DNA of 64,000 nucleotides from PALSA-612 sp963791225 (lineage in GTDB: Bacteria; Actinomycetota; Thermoleophilia; Gaiellales; Gaiellaceae). Below are positions 49,836 to 57,896 of this stretch, piece after piece. The stretch covers positions 496,001-560,000 of the forward strand of contig CAWBRV010000003.1 in NCBI GenBank assembly GCA_963791225.1, in the 5' to 3' direction. Below the pieces are notes generated by a model that was not told the origin of the DNA, ran no database searches, and was given only the letters and a program-made list of their open reading frames with translations. Within the stretch, counting starts at the first letter, position 1, and each line of letters starts with the position of its first letter. The position numbers and the translations under genes were made by a program.

Positions 49836-52075
49836 CGACCGTCGACACGACCGCGCTCACGCAGGTCGGAAGGTCTCACCCACGGCTCGATGCAGGCGAA
49901 AAGCTCCGTGGCCAGGCACAGTTCGCCGGCGATCTCCTGGTGCCGAGGATGCTTCACGGCCGCGTTCTTCGCAGCCCGGTCGCACACGCGCGCATCGTCT
50001 CCATCGACACGTCCGCAGCGGAGGCGATGCCGGGCGTGGTCTGCGTCCTCACCGGTCGTGACCTCTCGGACATCGACCCGTACTTCGGGCACGCGATCAA
50101 GGACAGGCCGATCGTCGCGATCGACAAGGTTCGATTCCACGGCGAGCCCGTAGCGGCGGTGGCGGCGGAGACGCTTGCCGCGGCAGCCGCTGCGCTGGAC
50201 GTGATCGCGGTCGAGTACGAGGAGCTGCCGGTGGCAGGAACGCTCGAGGAGGCACTGGCCGAGGACGCGCCGATCGTCAACGAGCGCGAGACCACCCCGG
50301 GGCTCTTCCACGGCCTGGGCGAGCTCCCCGACCGGGACGGCAACGTCTGCTACCGGTACCGGATCGATCGAGGCGAGCCCGAAGCCGTCTTTGCCCACGC
50401 CGATGTCGTCGTCGAGGGCGAGTACACGTTCCCCGCGGTCTACCAGTACGCGATGGAGACCCACACGGTCGTCGCCCAGGTCGAGGGAGACGAGATCACC
50501 GTCTGGGCGTCCTGCCAGCACCCCTTCCTCGTTCGAGCCGAGCTCGCCGATCTGTTCGGGGTGCCGGTCGCGAACGTCCGCGTGATCGTCCCCTACCTCG
50601 GCGGCGGGTTCGGCTCGAAGTCGTACACGAAGATGGAGCCGCTGACGGTCGCGCTTGCACGGAAGGCCGGCCGACCCGTCCGGATCCAGAACCGCGTGGC
50701 GGAGTCGATGGTGACCACGCGCCGCCACAACATGCGCTGCCGGATGCGCACGGCCGCGAACAACGAGGGACGCCTGCTTGCACGCGAAGTCGAATGCTGG
50801 CTCGACACCGGGGCGTACGCGGACAACGGGCCGCGTGTCACGGCCACGGCCGGTGACGCAGCCCCGGGGCCGTACCGCTGGGCCGCGTACCGCATCGACG
50901 CGGCCTGCGTCTACACGAACACCGCGCCGTCGGGCTCGTACCGGGCCTTCGGTGCCACTCATCTGCAGTGGATCGGTGAGTCCCAGGTCGACGAGGTGGC
51001 GCGCCGGGCGGGCCTCGACCCGCTCGAGGTGAGGCGCATGAATCTGCTCACACCGGGCGAGGAGATACGCGCCGGCGGCAAGCCGCTGGACGCCGATCTG
51101 ATCGGCGACGTCGAGAAGGTCGCCGCCGTCGTCGGCTGGGAACAGCCGAAGCCGAGGTTCGTCGGACGCGGTGTCTCGGTCGGCCTGCTCGCCGCGGGCG
51201 CGCATCCGGTGTCGAGCGCGGTCTGCCGTCTCGAGGCCGACGGTCGCGTCGTCGTCCTCGTCGGCACGACGGAGATGGGACAGGGACCACGCACGGCGTT
51301 CGCGCAGATCGCGGCGGAGGAGATCGGGGTCGAGTCGGAGTCGGTGACGGTGCGTGGGGCCGACACCCGGTTCACGCCCTACGACCGCTCGACGGGTGCG
51401 AGTCGATCGACCACCATCGCCGGTCTCGCCGTCCAGCGAGCCGCCGGTGACATCCGCGCACAGCTCGATCGGATCGCCGAATCAAGCGGAATCGACCGCT
51501 CCGACCACATCGCCCTGATGCGCCGCCACTTCGGGTTCGCCGGCGGCGAGCTGATCGGGCGAGGCGAGGTCGCACCGGTCGGAACGGGGTCGTACGCGGA
51601 GGGCCCCGTGTTCTGGGAGGTCTGCGTCGGCGCAGCCGAGGTCGAGGTCGACCCCGACACGGGCTTCGTCCGCGTGCGGCGAACGGCCACCGCGGCCGAC
51701 GTCGGGCGGGCGATAAACCCGCAACTCGTCGAGCGGCAGGACGAGGGCGCGACGATGCAGGGCATCGGCAATGCCCTCCTCGAAGAGATGGTCTACGAAG
51801 ACGGGCTGCTGCTGAACGACACGCTGCTCGACTACCGGATCCCGAGCTTCGAGGACCTGCCGGGCGAGATGACCTGCGTGATCGTCGAGAACGGCGACGG
51901 TCCAGGTCCCTACGGCGCCAAGGGATGCGGCGAGGGCGCGCTCGCCGCGGTGCCGGCGGCGATCGTGAACGCGCTCGCCGACGCGGGCGTGCCGATGACC
52001 GAACTGCCGCTGACGCCCGAACGGGTGTGGCGGCGCATCCAGCAACTGAAGGAGGACGGCAAATGGGAGACGTGA
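49832..52075 (+). CDS. molybdenum hydroxylase Mo-cofactor (large) subunit
   Basis: 747 residues of the xanthine dehydrogenase/nicotinate hydroxylase large-subunit family: GEPVAAVAAET, GGGFGSK, an SGSYRAFG arginine loop, GTTEMGQGPRTAFAQ for cofactor binding and the C-terminal GAKGCGEGA carrying the catalytic Glu. Such enzymes hydroxylate the carbon next to a ring nitrogen, as in nicotinate to 6-hydroxynicotinate. Here it may hydroxylate a 3-hydroxypyridine carboxylate made by the decarboxylase. The start is GTG 49832. Confidence 0.88.
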   Translation: MTTVDTTALTQVGRSHPRLDAGEKLRGQAQFAGDLLVPRMLHGRVLRSPVAHARIVSIDTSAAEAMPGVVCVLTGRDLSDIDPYFGHAIKDRPIVAIDKVRFHGEPVAAVAAETLAAAAAALDVIAVEYEELPVAGTLEEALAEDAPIVNERETTPGLFHGLGELPDRDGNVCYRYRIDRGEPEAVFAHADVVVEGEYTFPAVYQYAMETHTVVAQVEGDEITVWASCQHPFLVRAELADLFGVPVANVRVIVPYLGGGFGSKSYTKMEPLTVALARKAGRPVRIQNRVAESMVTTRRHNMRCRMRTAANNEGRLLAREVECWLDTGAYADNGPRVTATAGDAAPGPYRWAAYRIDAACVYTNTAPSGSYRAFGATHLQWIGESQVDEVARRAGLDPLEVRRMNLLTPGEEIRAGGKPLDADLIGDVEKVAAVVGWEQPKPRFVGRGVSVGLLAAGAHPVSSAVCRLEADGRVVVLVGTTEMGQGPRTAFAQIAAEEIGVESESVTVRGADTRFTPYDRSTGASRSTTIAGLAVQRAAGDIRAQLDRIAESSGIDRSDHIALMRRHFGFAGGELIGRGEVAPVGTGSYAEGPVFWEVCVGAAEVEVDPDTGFVRVRRTATAADVGRAINPQLVERQDEGATMQGIGNALLEEMVYEDGLLLNDTLLDYRIPSFEDLPGEMTCVIVENGDGPGPYGAKGCGEGALAAVPAAIVNALADAGVPMTELPLTPERVWRRIQQLKEDGKWET

Positions 52076-52983
52076 AGCGAGCGGCGATCATCGGCACCGG
52101 CACCATGGGCCCCGGGATGGGTGCCGTGCTGGCGCGCGCCGGGATCGACACGGCGCTGTACGACATCAGCGCCGAGGCTCTCGAGCGGGCGAAGGCCGGC
52201 GCGGAACTCGCGAGCGGCGTGCTCGACCGGCTCGATGCGGTCGAGGCCGACGGAGGCGGTCTCCGCTTCGAGGCGGATCTCGGCGCCGCGCTCGAGGGCG
52301 CGGAGTTCGTCATCGAGGCCGTTCCCGAGAAGCTAGAGCTCAAGCAGGAGCTCTTCCCTCAGCTCGAGGCCGGGGCCGCCGATGGCGCGATCCTCGCGTC
52401 CAACACGTCCGGGATCGCGATCACGAGGATCGCCTCCGTCTGCTCGCAGCCGGAGCGCGTCGTGGGCATGCACTGGTCGAACCCACCGCACCTGATCCCG
52501 ATGATCGAGGTGATCCCCGGCGAGCAGACCTCTCGTGAGACGGTCGAGGCGACGGCGACGCTCGTACGCCGGATCGGCTACCACCCGGTTGAGGAGAAGG
52601 AGGTGGCCGGCTTCGTCGAGAACCGCATCCTCTACGCGATCCTGCGTGAGTGCCTCGACCTCGTCGACCGGGGCATCATCGATCCCGAGGGCCTCGATCT
52701 GAACGTCCGCTGGGGCATCGGCTACAAGCTCGCCGTCATCGGCCCCATGGAGCTCCTGGACATGGCCGGCCTCGACATCTACCACGCCGTCGGCTCTTAC
52801 CTGAACCAGGATCTCTCGACCTCGGGCGAGGTCTCCTCGACGATTCGCGGACTGATCGACAAGGGCCGCCTCGGGATGAAGACGGGCGGCGGGATCTACG
52901 ACTACACGCCCGAGCAGATCGACCAGCTACGCGCCGCGCGGGCCGGGAAGCTGGTCGCGGTGCGCAAAGCCCTGGAGGGATAG
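52063..52983 (+). CDS. FHMPC 5-dehydrogenase (3-hydroxyacyl-CoA dehydrogenase family)
   Basis: 306 residues. The Rossmann motif IIGTGTMGPGMG is at the N-terminus, then SNTSGIAITRIAS, VVGMHWSNPPHLIPMIEVI and ENRILYAILRECLDLVDRG. From memory this tracks the M. loti 5-formyl-3-hydroxy-2-methylpyridine-4-carboxylate dehydrogenase through its whole length, including MHWSNPPH and the end KLVAVRKALEG. It would oxidise FHMPC to the dicarboxylate with NAD. The start at ATG 52063 has gaaggagg upstream and overlaps the Mo-subunit stop by 13 bases. A generic 3-hydroxyacyl-CoA dehydrogenase is less likely in this setting. Confidence 0.8.
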   Translation: MGDVKRAAIIGTGTMGPGMGAVLARAGIDTALYDISAEALERAKAGAELASGVLDRLDAVEADGGGLRFEADLGAALEGAEFVIEAVPEKLELKQELFPQLEAGAADGAILASNTSGIAITRIASVCSQPERVVGMHWSNPPHLIPMIEVIPGEQTSRETVEATATLVRRIGYHPVEEKEVAGFVENRILYAILRECLDLVDRGIIDPEGLDLNVRWGIGYKLAVIGPMELLDMAGLDIYHAVGSYLNQDLSTSGEVSSTIRGLIDKGRLGMKTGGGIYDYTPEQIDQLRAARAGKLVAVRKALEG

Positions 52984-52986
52984 ATC

Positions 52987-53730
52987 GTGAAGGTCTGGCT
53001 TCTCGACAACGGCTCGATCGTCATCGAGCACACGCAGCTGCTCTGGAACGTTCCCGGGCCGCAGGTGCGGATTCCCGTCTACAGCGTTCTCGTCGAGCAC
53101 GACGACGGGCTCTTCCTGTTCGACACGGGCATCGACCTCGACCACATGAACCGCGTTCTGCCGTTCGAGCTGCCGGAGCAGACCCCGGAGCAGACGATCC
53201 CCGCGCAACTCGAGCAATGCGGCTTCGCCCTCGGCGACGTAACCACACTCGTCAACTCGCACCTGCACATCGATCACGTCGGCGGCAATCAGCTGTTCAA
53301 GGGAACCGGCGTCCGCAACGTCATCCACGAGCGGGAGCTCGCACAGGCGAGAAACCACGAGCCGTTCGAGTTCTTCGGGTACTCCGACAAGTCCTGGGAC
53401 TACGAGGACGCGAACATCGAGACGGTGTCGGGTGACGTCGAGCTGGCACCCGGCATCTGGCTCTTCGAGACGCCGGGCCATACCGTCGGCCACTACTCCT
53501 ATCTCTTCGAAGGCGCCCGGCCGATGCTGTTCGCGGTCGACGTCGCCTACACGGCGACCGCGTTCGAGAGAGGCATCCAGCCGGGCTTCCACCACACACC
53601 CGTGGACGGTGTCCGCTCGATCGCGCGCGTGAAGTCGCTCGCCGACGAACGGGGCGCCGACGTCTACTTCTCACACGACATGGAAGCGTGGCACACCTAC
53701 AGGCACGCACCTGACTCCTACGAACTCTAG
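52987..53730 (+). CDS. 4-pyridoxolactonase (metallo-beta-lactamase fold)
   Basis: A 247-residue MBL-fold hydrolase with the HxHxDH motif at His92, His94, Asp96, His97 (HLHIDH), then PGHTVGHYS and SHDME as further ligands. The N-terminus WLLDNGSIVIEHTQLLWN and YSVLVEHDDGLFLFDTG match, from memory, the M. loti 4-pyridoxolactonase more closely than AHL lactonases, and FEFFGYSDKSWD fits too. It opens 4-pyridoxolactone to 4-pyridoxate. A short insertion present in M. loti seems absent. The start is GTG 52987, three bases after the previous stop. Confidence 0.83.
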   Translation: MKVWLLDNGSIVIEHTQLLWNVPGPQVRIPVYSVLVEHDDGLFLFDTGIDLDHMNRVLPFELPEQTPEQTIPAQLEQCGFALGDVTTLVNSHLHIDHVGGNQLFKGTGVRNVIHERELAQARNHEPFEFFGYSDKSWDYEDANIETVSGDVELAPGIWLFETPGHTVGHYSYLFEGARPMLFAVDVAYTATAFERGIQPGFHHTPVDGVRSIARVKSLADERGADVYFSHDMEAWHTYRHAPDSYEL

Positions 53731-53750
53731 GAACGAACGGAGGACCTGCA

Positions 53751-54452
53751 ATGGGCAAGCTGGACAATCGGATCGCGATCGTCACCGGCGCTGCGCAAGG
53801 GATCGGCAAGGCGGTCGCCGACAAGCTGGCTGACGAAGGCGCGACCGTCGTCGGAGCGGACATCCAGGACGGGACGACGATCACGGTCGACGTCTCGCAC
53901 GAGGACAACGTCAAGCGGATGGTCGACGACACCGTCGCCGAGCACGGCAAGCTCGACGTGCTCGTGAACGTCGCGGCGATCGTGCCCTTCACGGAGTGGG
54001 ACGACATCGACTTCGCCGAATGGCGGCGGATCATGTCGGTCAACCTCGACGGGACGTTCCTGACCAATCACTACGCCCAGAAGGCGATGCGCGAGGGCGG
54101 CTACGGCCGGATCGTCAACATCGCGTCGAACGTGATCCTCGCGGGGACGCCGAACCTTGCGCACTACGTCGCCTCGAAAGGAGGCGTCTTCGCGTTCACG
54201 CGGGCGCTTGCCCGCGAGATCGGCAAGTACGGCATCACTGTCAACGCCGTTGCACCGGGGCTGACCGAGACGGAGGGCGTGATGGCGAGTCCGCACAAGG
54301 ACGCGTTCGAGTTCGTCCAGATGCTGCAGTGCATTCCCCGCCGGGGCGTTGCCGCCGACATCGCGCCTGCCGTCGCGTTCCTCGCCTCGGAGGAAGCAGG
54401 TTGGGTCACCGGCCAGCTCCTCGTCGCCGACGGCGGCCATACGCACAACTGA
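53751..54452 (+). CDS. pyridoxal 4-dehydrogenase (SDR)
   Basis: A 233-residue SDR: TGAAQGIG (12-19), Ser126, Tyr139 and Lys143 (YVASK). The usual NNAG is NVAA. IVPFTEWDDIDFAEWRRIM, GTPNLAHYVASKGGV and SPHKDAFEFVQMLQ match, from memory, M. loti pyridoxal 4-dehydrogenase, which forms 4-pyridoxolactone with NAD. It therefore makes the substrate of the lactonase encoded just before it. The start at ATG 53751 has cggagg upstream; the stop overlaps the VOC gene. Confidence 0.83.
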   Translation: MGKLDNRIAIVTGAAQGIGKAVADKLADEGATVVGADIQDGTTITVDVSHEDNVKRMVDDTVAEHGKLDVLVNVAAIVPFTEWDDIDFAEWRRIMSVNLDGTFLTNHYAQKAMREGGYGRIVNIASNVILAGTPNLAHYVASKGGVFAFTRALAREIGKYGITVNAVAPGLTETEGVMASPHKDAFEFVQMLQCIPRRGVAADIAPAVAFLASEEAGWVTGQLLVADGGHTHN

Positions 54453-54853
54453 TGGCGGAGCTGCCAGTCAGCCGCGCCGGCGCGATCCTCGCCGTCTCCG
54501 ACTTCCAGGCCTCGCTCGCCTTCTACCGCGACCGGCTCGGGCTCGAGGTCGAGGCGACCTACGACGACCCTCCGTACGCCACGCTCGTCGCGGCTGGTGC
54601 TCGCATCTCGCTCGCCGAGCAGGGCCACCTGGCCGACGACCGGCCCGGCGTCGCGATGAGCGCGCCTACCGACCCCTCGCGCACGAACGTGGTGCTCGTC
54701 CTCGAGGTCGCAGACGCGCGGGCTGCGCACGCGGCGCTGGCGGCGGAAGGCGTGCGCTTCCTGGCCGAGCCGTACGAGCCCCCATGGGGCGGTTGCCGAT
54801 TCTTCTGTGTCGATCCCAACGGATACCTCGTGGAGGTCGAGCAACCGGCATGA
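54452..54853 (+). CDS. VOC-family (glyoxalase/bleomycin-resistance) protein
   Basis: A 133-residue protein with the beta-alpha-beta-beta-beta repeats of the vicinal oxygen chelate fold: AILAVSDFQASLAFYRDRLG, then VVLVLEVADARAAHAALAAEG and FFCVDPNGYLVEVEQP with the terminal metal Glu. A His-2 metal site is not obvious. Its length is one VOC unit; it could be an isomerase, a binding protein or a small dioxygenase. Start and stop overlap the neighbours, so it is an integral part of the operon. Confidence 0.78.
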   Translation: MAELPVSRAGAILAVSDFQASLAFYRDRLGLEVEATYDDPPYATLVAAGARISLAEQGHLADDRPGVAMSAPTDPSRTNVVLVLEVADARAAHAALAAEGVRFLAEPYEPPWGGCRFFCVDPNGYLVEVEQPA

Positions 54854-55881
54854 AGGCCGTCGTCCTCAGGAGCCCGGGCGACGTCGGCGTCGACGACGTC
54901 CCGGAGCCCGAGATCCTCGCCGACGACGACGCGATCGTCGCCGTCAAGGCGACGGCGATCTGCGGCGCCGACCTGTTCCCCTACCACGGCCTGACGCCCG
55001 GCTTCGAGTCCGGCACGGTCCTCGGCCACGAGTTCGCGGGCGAGGTCGTGGCGATCGGATCCGCTGTGCGCGACGTCGCCGTCGGACAACGGGTCGTCAA
55101 CGCCAGCATGACCTCCGACGGCACCTGTCCTTCCTGCCGCGCCGGCCGCGTCACACAGTGCGACGGAAGAGCCCTCTTCGGCTACTCCGGCGTCTACCCG
55201 CGTCTCGACGGAGGCCAGGCCGAACTCGTGCGCGTTCCCCACGCCGATCGCGTGCTGCGCCTCCTCCCCGATGCAGTCTCCGACGAAGAGGCGGTCTTCC
55301 TGGCCGACATCCTCCCCACGGGACACGGCGCCGTCGAACGAGCCGATGTGAAGGAGGGAGACCTGGTCGCCGTCGTCGGCTGCGGACCCGTCGGCCTGAT
55401 GGCCGTAATGTGCGCGGTGGACGCCGGCGCGAACGTGATCGGCGTGGACGGGATTCTCGCCCGCAGAGAGCTCGCCGAACGTCTCGGTGCGACGCCCGTC
55501 GATCCGCAAGGGGCAGCGGGCGCCGTGGCGGCCGCCACGTCAGGTCTGGGTGCCGACGTCGTCATCGAGGCCGCCGGCGTCCCGGCCGCGCTCGATGCCT
55601 CGCTCCGACTGGCCCGGGGGCGCGGGATCGTGTCGGTGGTGGCCGCGCACTTCGAGCCCGACTTCCCGCTCGACAACGCGCTCATGTTCGAGCGAGAGCT
55701 GACCCTCCGCTTCACGATCGGGGACCCGACCCGCGACGGCGGCCGACTCCTCGACCGTGTCGCGTCGGGCGATCTGAGGCCTGCCGACGTGATCACCCAC
55801 CGGCTCCCGCTTGCGGAGGCCGCCGAGGCCTACCGACTCTTCGACAGCCGCGAGGCCACGAAGGTGGTGCTCTCTCCCTGA
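54850..55881 (+). CDS. zinc alcohol dehydrogenase (MDR), candidate 4-pyridoxate dehydrogenase
   Basis: A 343-residue medium-chain dehydrogenase: catalytic zinc residues in ICGADLF and GHEFAGEVV, and nucleotide-binding VVGCGPVGLMAV. The structural zinc loop GTCPSCRAGRVTQC has three Cys, with the first position Asp instead of Cys. As an alcohol dehydrogenase it could oxidise the 5-hydroxymethyl of 4-pyridoxate to the aldehyde FHMPC, the one oxidation not otherwise covered here; in M. loti a membrane FAD enzyme does this. Overlaps the VOC stop (ATGA). Confidence 0.85.
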   Translation: MKAVVLRSPGDVGVDDVPEPEILADDDAIVAVKATAICGADLFPYHGLTPGFESGTVLGHEFAGEVVAIGSAVRDVAVGQRVVNASMTSDGTCPSCRAGRVTQCDGRALFGYSGVYPRLDGGQAELVRVPHADRVLRLLPDAVSDEEAVFLADILPTGHGAVERADVKEGDLVAVVGCGPVGLMAVMCAVDAGANVIGVDGILARRELAERLGATPVDPQGAAGAVAAATSGLGADVVIEAAGVPAALDASLRLARGRGIVSVVAAHFEPDFPLDNALMFERELTLRFTIGDPTRDGGRLLDRVASGDLRPADVITHRLPLAEAAEAYRLFDSREATKVVLSP

Positions 55882-56225
55882 GGCGCGCGGCGGCAGTTCT
55901 GCTCGTCCTTCTCGCGGCAGGCTGCGGCTCGAGCGCGACGCACACGACCGCGCAGCCCGAGCTGCAGACGGTCAAAAAAGCGTTCATCGCGCGTCTGAAG
56001 CAGAAGGAGCTCACGTACCGCTGGGTCGCCTGCGTTCGCAACGGACGGCGGTACAAGGGGATGGCGATCGTCCGCTGCAACGTCAACTTCGGGATGGACC
56101 CGCACGTCGAGGCGTACTGCACCGTCCTCGACCACGGCCGTCTCGTCACGAACCACGAGAACCAGGCGATTCCCTGCGGTCACGACGACGCCGGCTTCAC
56201 GGTGCCGACCGTGAAGGGCTCCTAA
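55878..56225 (+). CDS. small putative lipoprotein
   Basis: 115 residues: LRRAAAVLLVLLAAGCGSS is a lipobox signal (LAAGC), followed by a soluble part with four more Cys (WVACVRNG, VRCNVNFG, AYCTVLD, IPCGHDD). No ATG, GTG or TTG lies in frame before it, so the most likely start is CTG 55878, which overlaps the alcohol dehydrogenase stop (CTGA). Function unknown. It converges with the CoxG-like gene, the stops overlapping by 4 bases. Confidence 0.6.
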   Translation: MRRAAAVLLVLLAAGCGSSATHTTAQPELQTVKKAFIARLKQKELTYRWVACVRNGRRYKGMAIVRCNVNFGMDPHVEAYCTVLDHGRLVTNHENQAIPCGHDDAGFTVPTVKGS

Positions 56226-56764
56226 CGCCGGAACCGGGCGAGGACCGACCGCCAGACAGCGGAGATCCCGAGCCGGAGCCCTCCCACGGGCCGTACGGGA
56301 GCGGGCTCCACCGGGATGTCCTGCTCGAGTTGGCGCTGGAGGCAGTCCGCGAACTGCCTCGTCAGTTGCGCCGCCACCTCCGGAACGACTCCGCGCCCGT
56401 ACTGCGCCACGGCCCCACGGAGCGTCAGGTCGGTCACGATCTCCACCTGTGAACCGGCTCCGCTCGCCGATACCGTCGACGTCAGCCGGGCATCGGCGCT
56501 GCCTCTGTTCTTGGCTTCGCGGGCTTTCGCCGTCAGGAGCACACGCCGGGCCGCCTCGTCGACTTCGTCGCGTGTGACCTCTGCCAGAAACTGCAGCGAG
56601 ATCGGGCCGAGCTTGACGTGGAGCGTCGCCTCCCACTGGTCGTCGCCGACCACGCGGTTCAGCTCTGCTCCCGGCATGCACGGAACGACTCGCGGCACGT
56701 CGTTGAGCAAGCTCCACGTACGCTCCGGCGGCGCGGCGACCTCGAACCCGTTCGACAGCTGCAC
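56222..56764 (-). CDS. CoxG-like SRPBCC protein
   Basis: A 180-residue START/SRPBCC-fold protein of the CO dehydrogenase subunit G family: FEVAAPPERTWSLLNDVPRVVPCMPGAEL, then WEATLHVKLGPISLQF, and a C-terminal amphipathic tail. CoxG proteins accompany molybdenum hydroxylases and help membrane recruitment or maturation. It lies 4 kb from the Mo subunit, on the other strand. Confidence 0.85.
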   Translation of the reverse strand: MQLSNGFEVAAPPERTWSLLNDVPRVVPCMPGAELNRVVGDDQWEATLHVKLGPISLQFLAEVTRDEVDEAARRVLLTAKAREAKNRGSADARLTSTVSASGAGSQVEIVTDLTLRGAVAQYGRGVVPEVAAQLTRQFADCLQRQLEQDIPVEPAPVRPVGGLRLGISAVWRSVLARFRR

Positions 56765-56786
56765 AGGGCGAGTCTAGGCTCCCGGC

Positions 56787-57893
56787 GTGCTCACAGACGC
56801 CGACGTGTTGGCCGCGGTCGAAGACCGCCGCTCCGATGGGCTCGAGGTGATGCGGTTCGTGCACGACCATCCCGAGCTCGGTCACGAGGAGCACGCGTGC
56901 GCGGACTTTCTCGCGGCCCGGCTCGAGGAAGCCGGGTTCGAAGTCGAGCGAGGCGCCGGCGGGATGGCGACCGCCTTCCGTGCGCAGATCGAGGGACTGC
57001 GGCCCGGCCGGACGGTCGGTCTCGTCTGCCTCTACGATGCCGTCGCCGCCGTTCGACCGGGCGGATCGATCGAGGCCGTCCACTCCTGCGGCCACGGCCC
57101 GATCGCCGGCGGAGTCACCACGGCGGCACTGGCCCTCTCCGACTGCCGGGCGTCACTGGCGGGAAGGCTCGTCGTCATCGGTTGCCCGGCCGACGAGATC
57201 CACGCTCCGAACACGGCGGCTCGAGGCGGCGGCAAGGCCCTCTCGGCCGAGGCAGGGTTGTGGGACGACGTCGACGCCTCCCTCTACGCACACCCGGAGT
57301 TCATCGACACCGTCTCGCTCGAATCGCGCTGGATGAGACGGCTGAGCCTGCAGGTCGCCGGCGCACGTTCTCTCGACGGCGAGCCAGAACCGCCGCTGCG
57401 AGCGGCCCAGGCGCTCCTCGGCGCGAACGAGCGGGACGTGATGGTCGAGCGGATCACGCTCGACGGAGACGTCGAGGAGGGAACCGGCCTCGTCCTTCGC
57501 GCGGATGTTCTCGTGTTCGCCGACTCCGAGGCCGAGCTCGAACAGAGAACGGCCCGGCTTCTCGGAACGACTCCCGAAGGGACATGGACTCTCGGCTCGG
57601 TCGTCTCCGGAGTGAAGCCTGACCCGCAGGTACGAGAAGCCGTCGCATCGGCCTTCGCCGCCGCCGGCCGGGACTTCGTCCCCGATCCGGAACGCCTTCC
57701 CTTCGCCACCGATTTCGGCAACATCAGCAGGCGCGTCCCGGCCGCGCTGATCGGCATCGGGCGCCCCGGAGGGTGGAGCTTCCACAGTGACGAGGGAGCC
57801 ACTCAGTTCGCGTCGACCGCCGGCGAGGAAGCGACGTTGACCATCGCGCTCGTCCTCGCGCTTTCTGCGACGCGGCTCACCAGGCCCCAGTAG
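56787..57893 (+). CDS. M20-family amidohydrolase (AbgB/carboxypeptidase-like)
   Basis: 368 residues of the M20D-type amidohydrolases: FVHDHPELGHEEHACADFL at the N-terminus, GLVCLYDAVA, HSCGHGPIAGG (metal His and the Cys-Gly-His motif) and CPADEIHAPNT. These hydrolyse amides such as N-acyl amino acids or p-aminobenzoyl-glutamate. In this cluster it could release the amide left after pyridine ring opening. The start is GTG 56787. It is divergent from the CoxG-like gene across 22 bases. Confidence 0.82.
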   Translation: MLTDADVLAAVEDRRSDGLEVMRFVHDHPELGHEEHACADFLAARLEEAGFEVERGAGGMATAFRAQIEGLRPGRTVGLVCLYDAVAAVRPGGSIEAVHSCGHGPIAGGVTTAALALSDCRASLAGRLVVIGCPADEIHAPNTAARGGGKALSAEAGLWDDVDASLYAHPEFIDTVSLESRWMRRLSLQVAGARSLDGEPEPPLRAAQALLGANERDVMVERITLDGDVEEGTGLVLRADVLVFADSEAELEQRTARLLGTTPEGTWTLGSVVSGVKPDPQVREAVASAFAAAGRDFVPDPERLPFATDFGNISRRVPAALIGIGRPGGWSFHSDEGATQFASTAGEEATLTIALVLALSATRLTRPQ

Positions 57894-57896
57894 GCC

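Noticed and set aside
52987..53730. Acyl-homoserine lactone lactonase (quorum quenching)
   Set aside because: Same fold, but N-terminal and mid-protein segments match 4-pyridoxolactonase and the pyridoxal dehydrogenase gene is adjacent.
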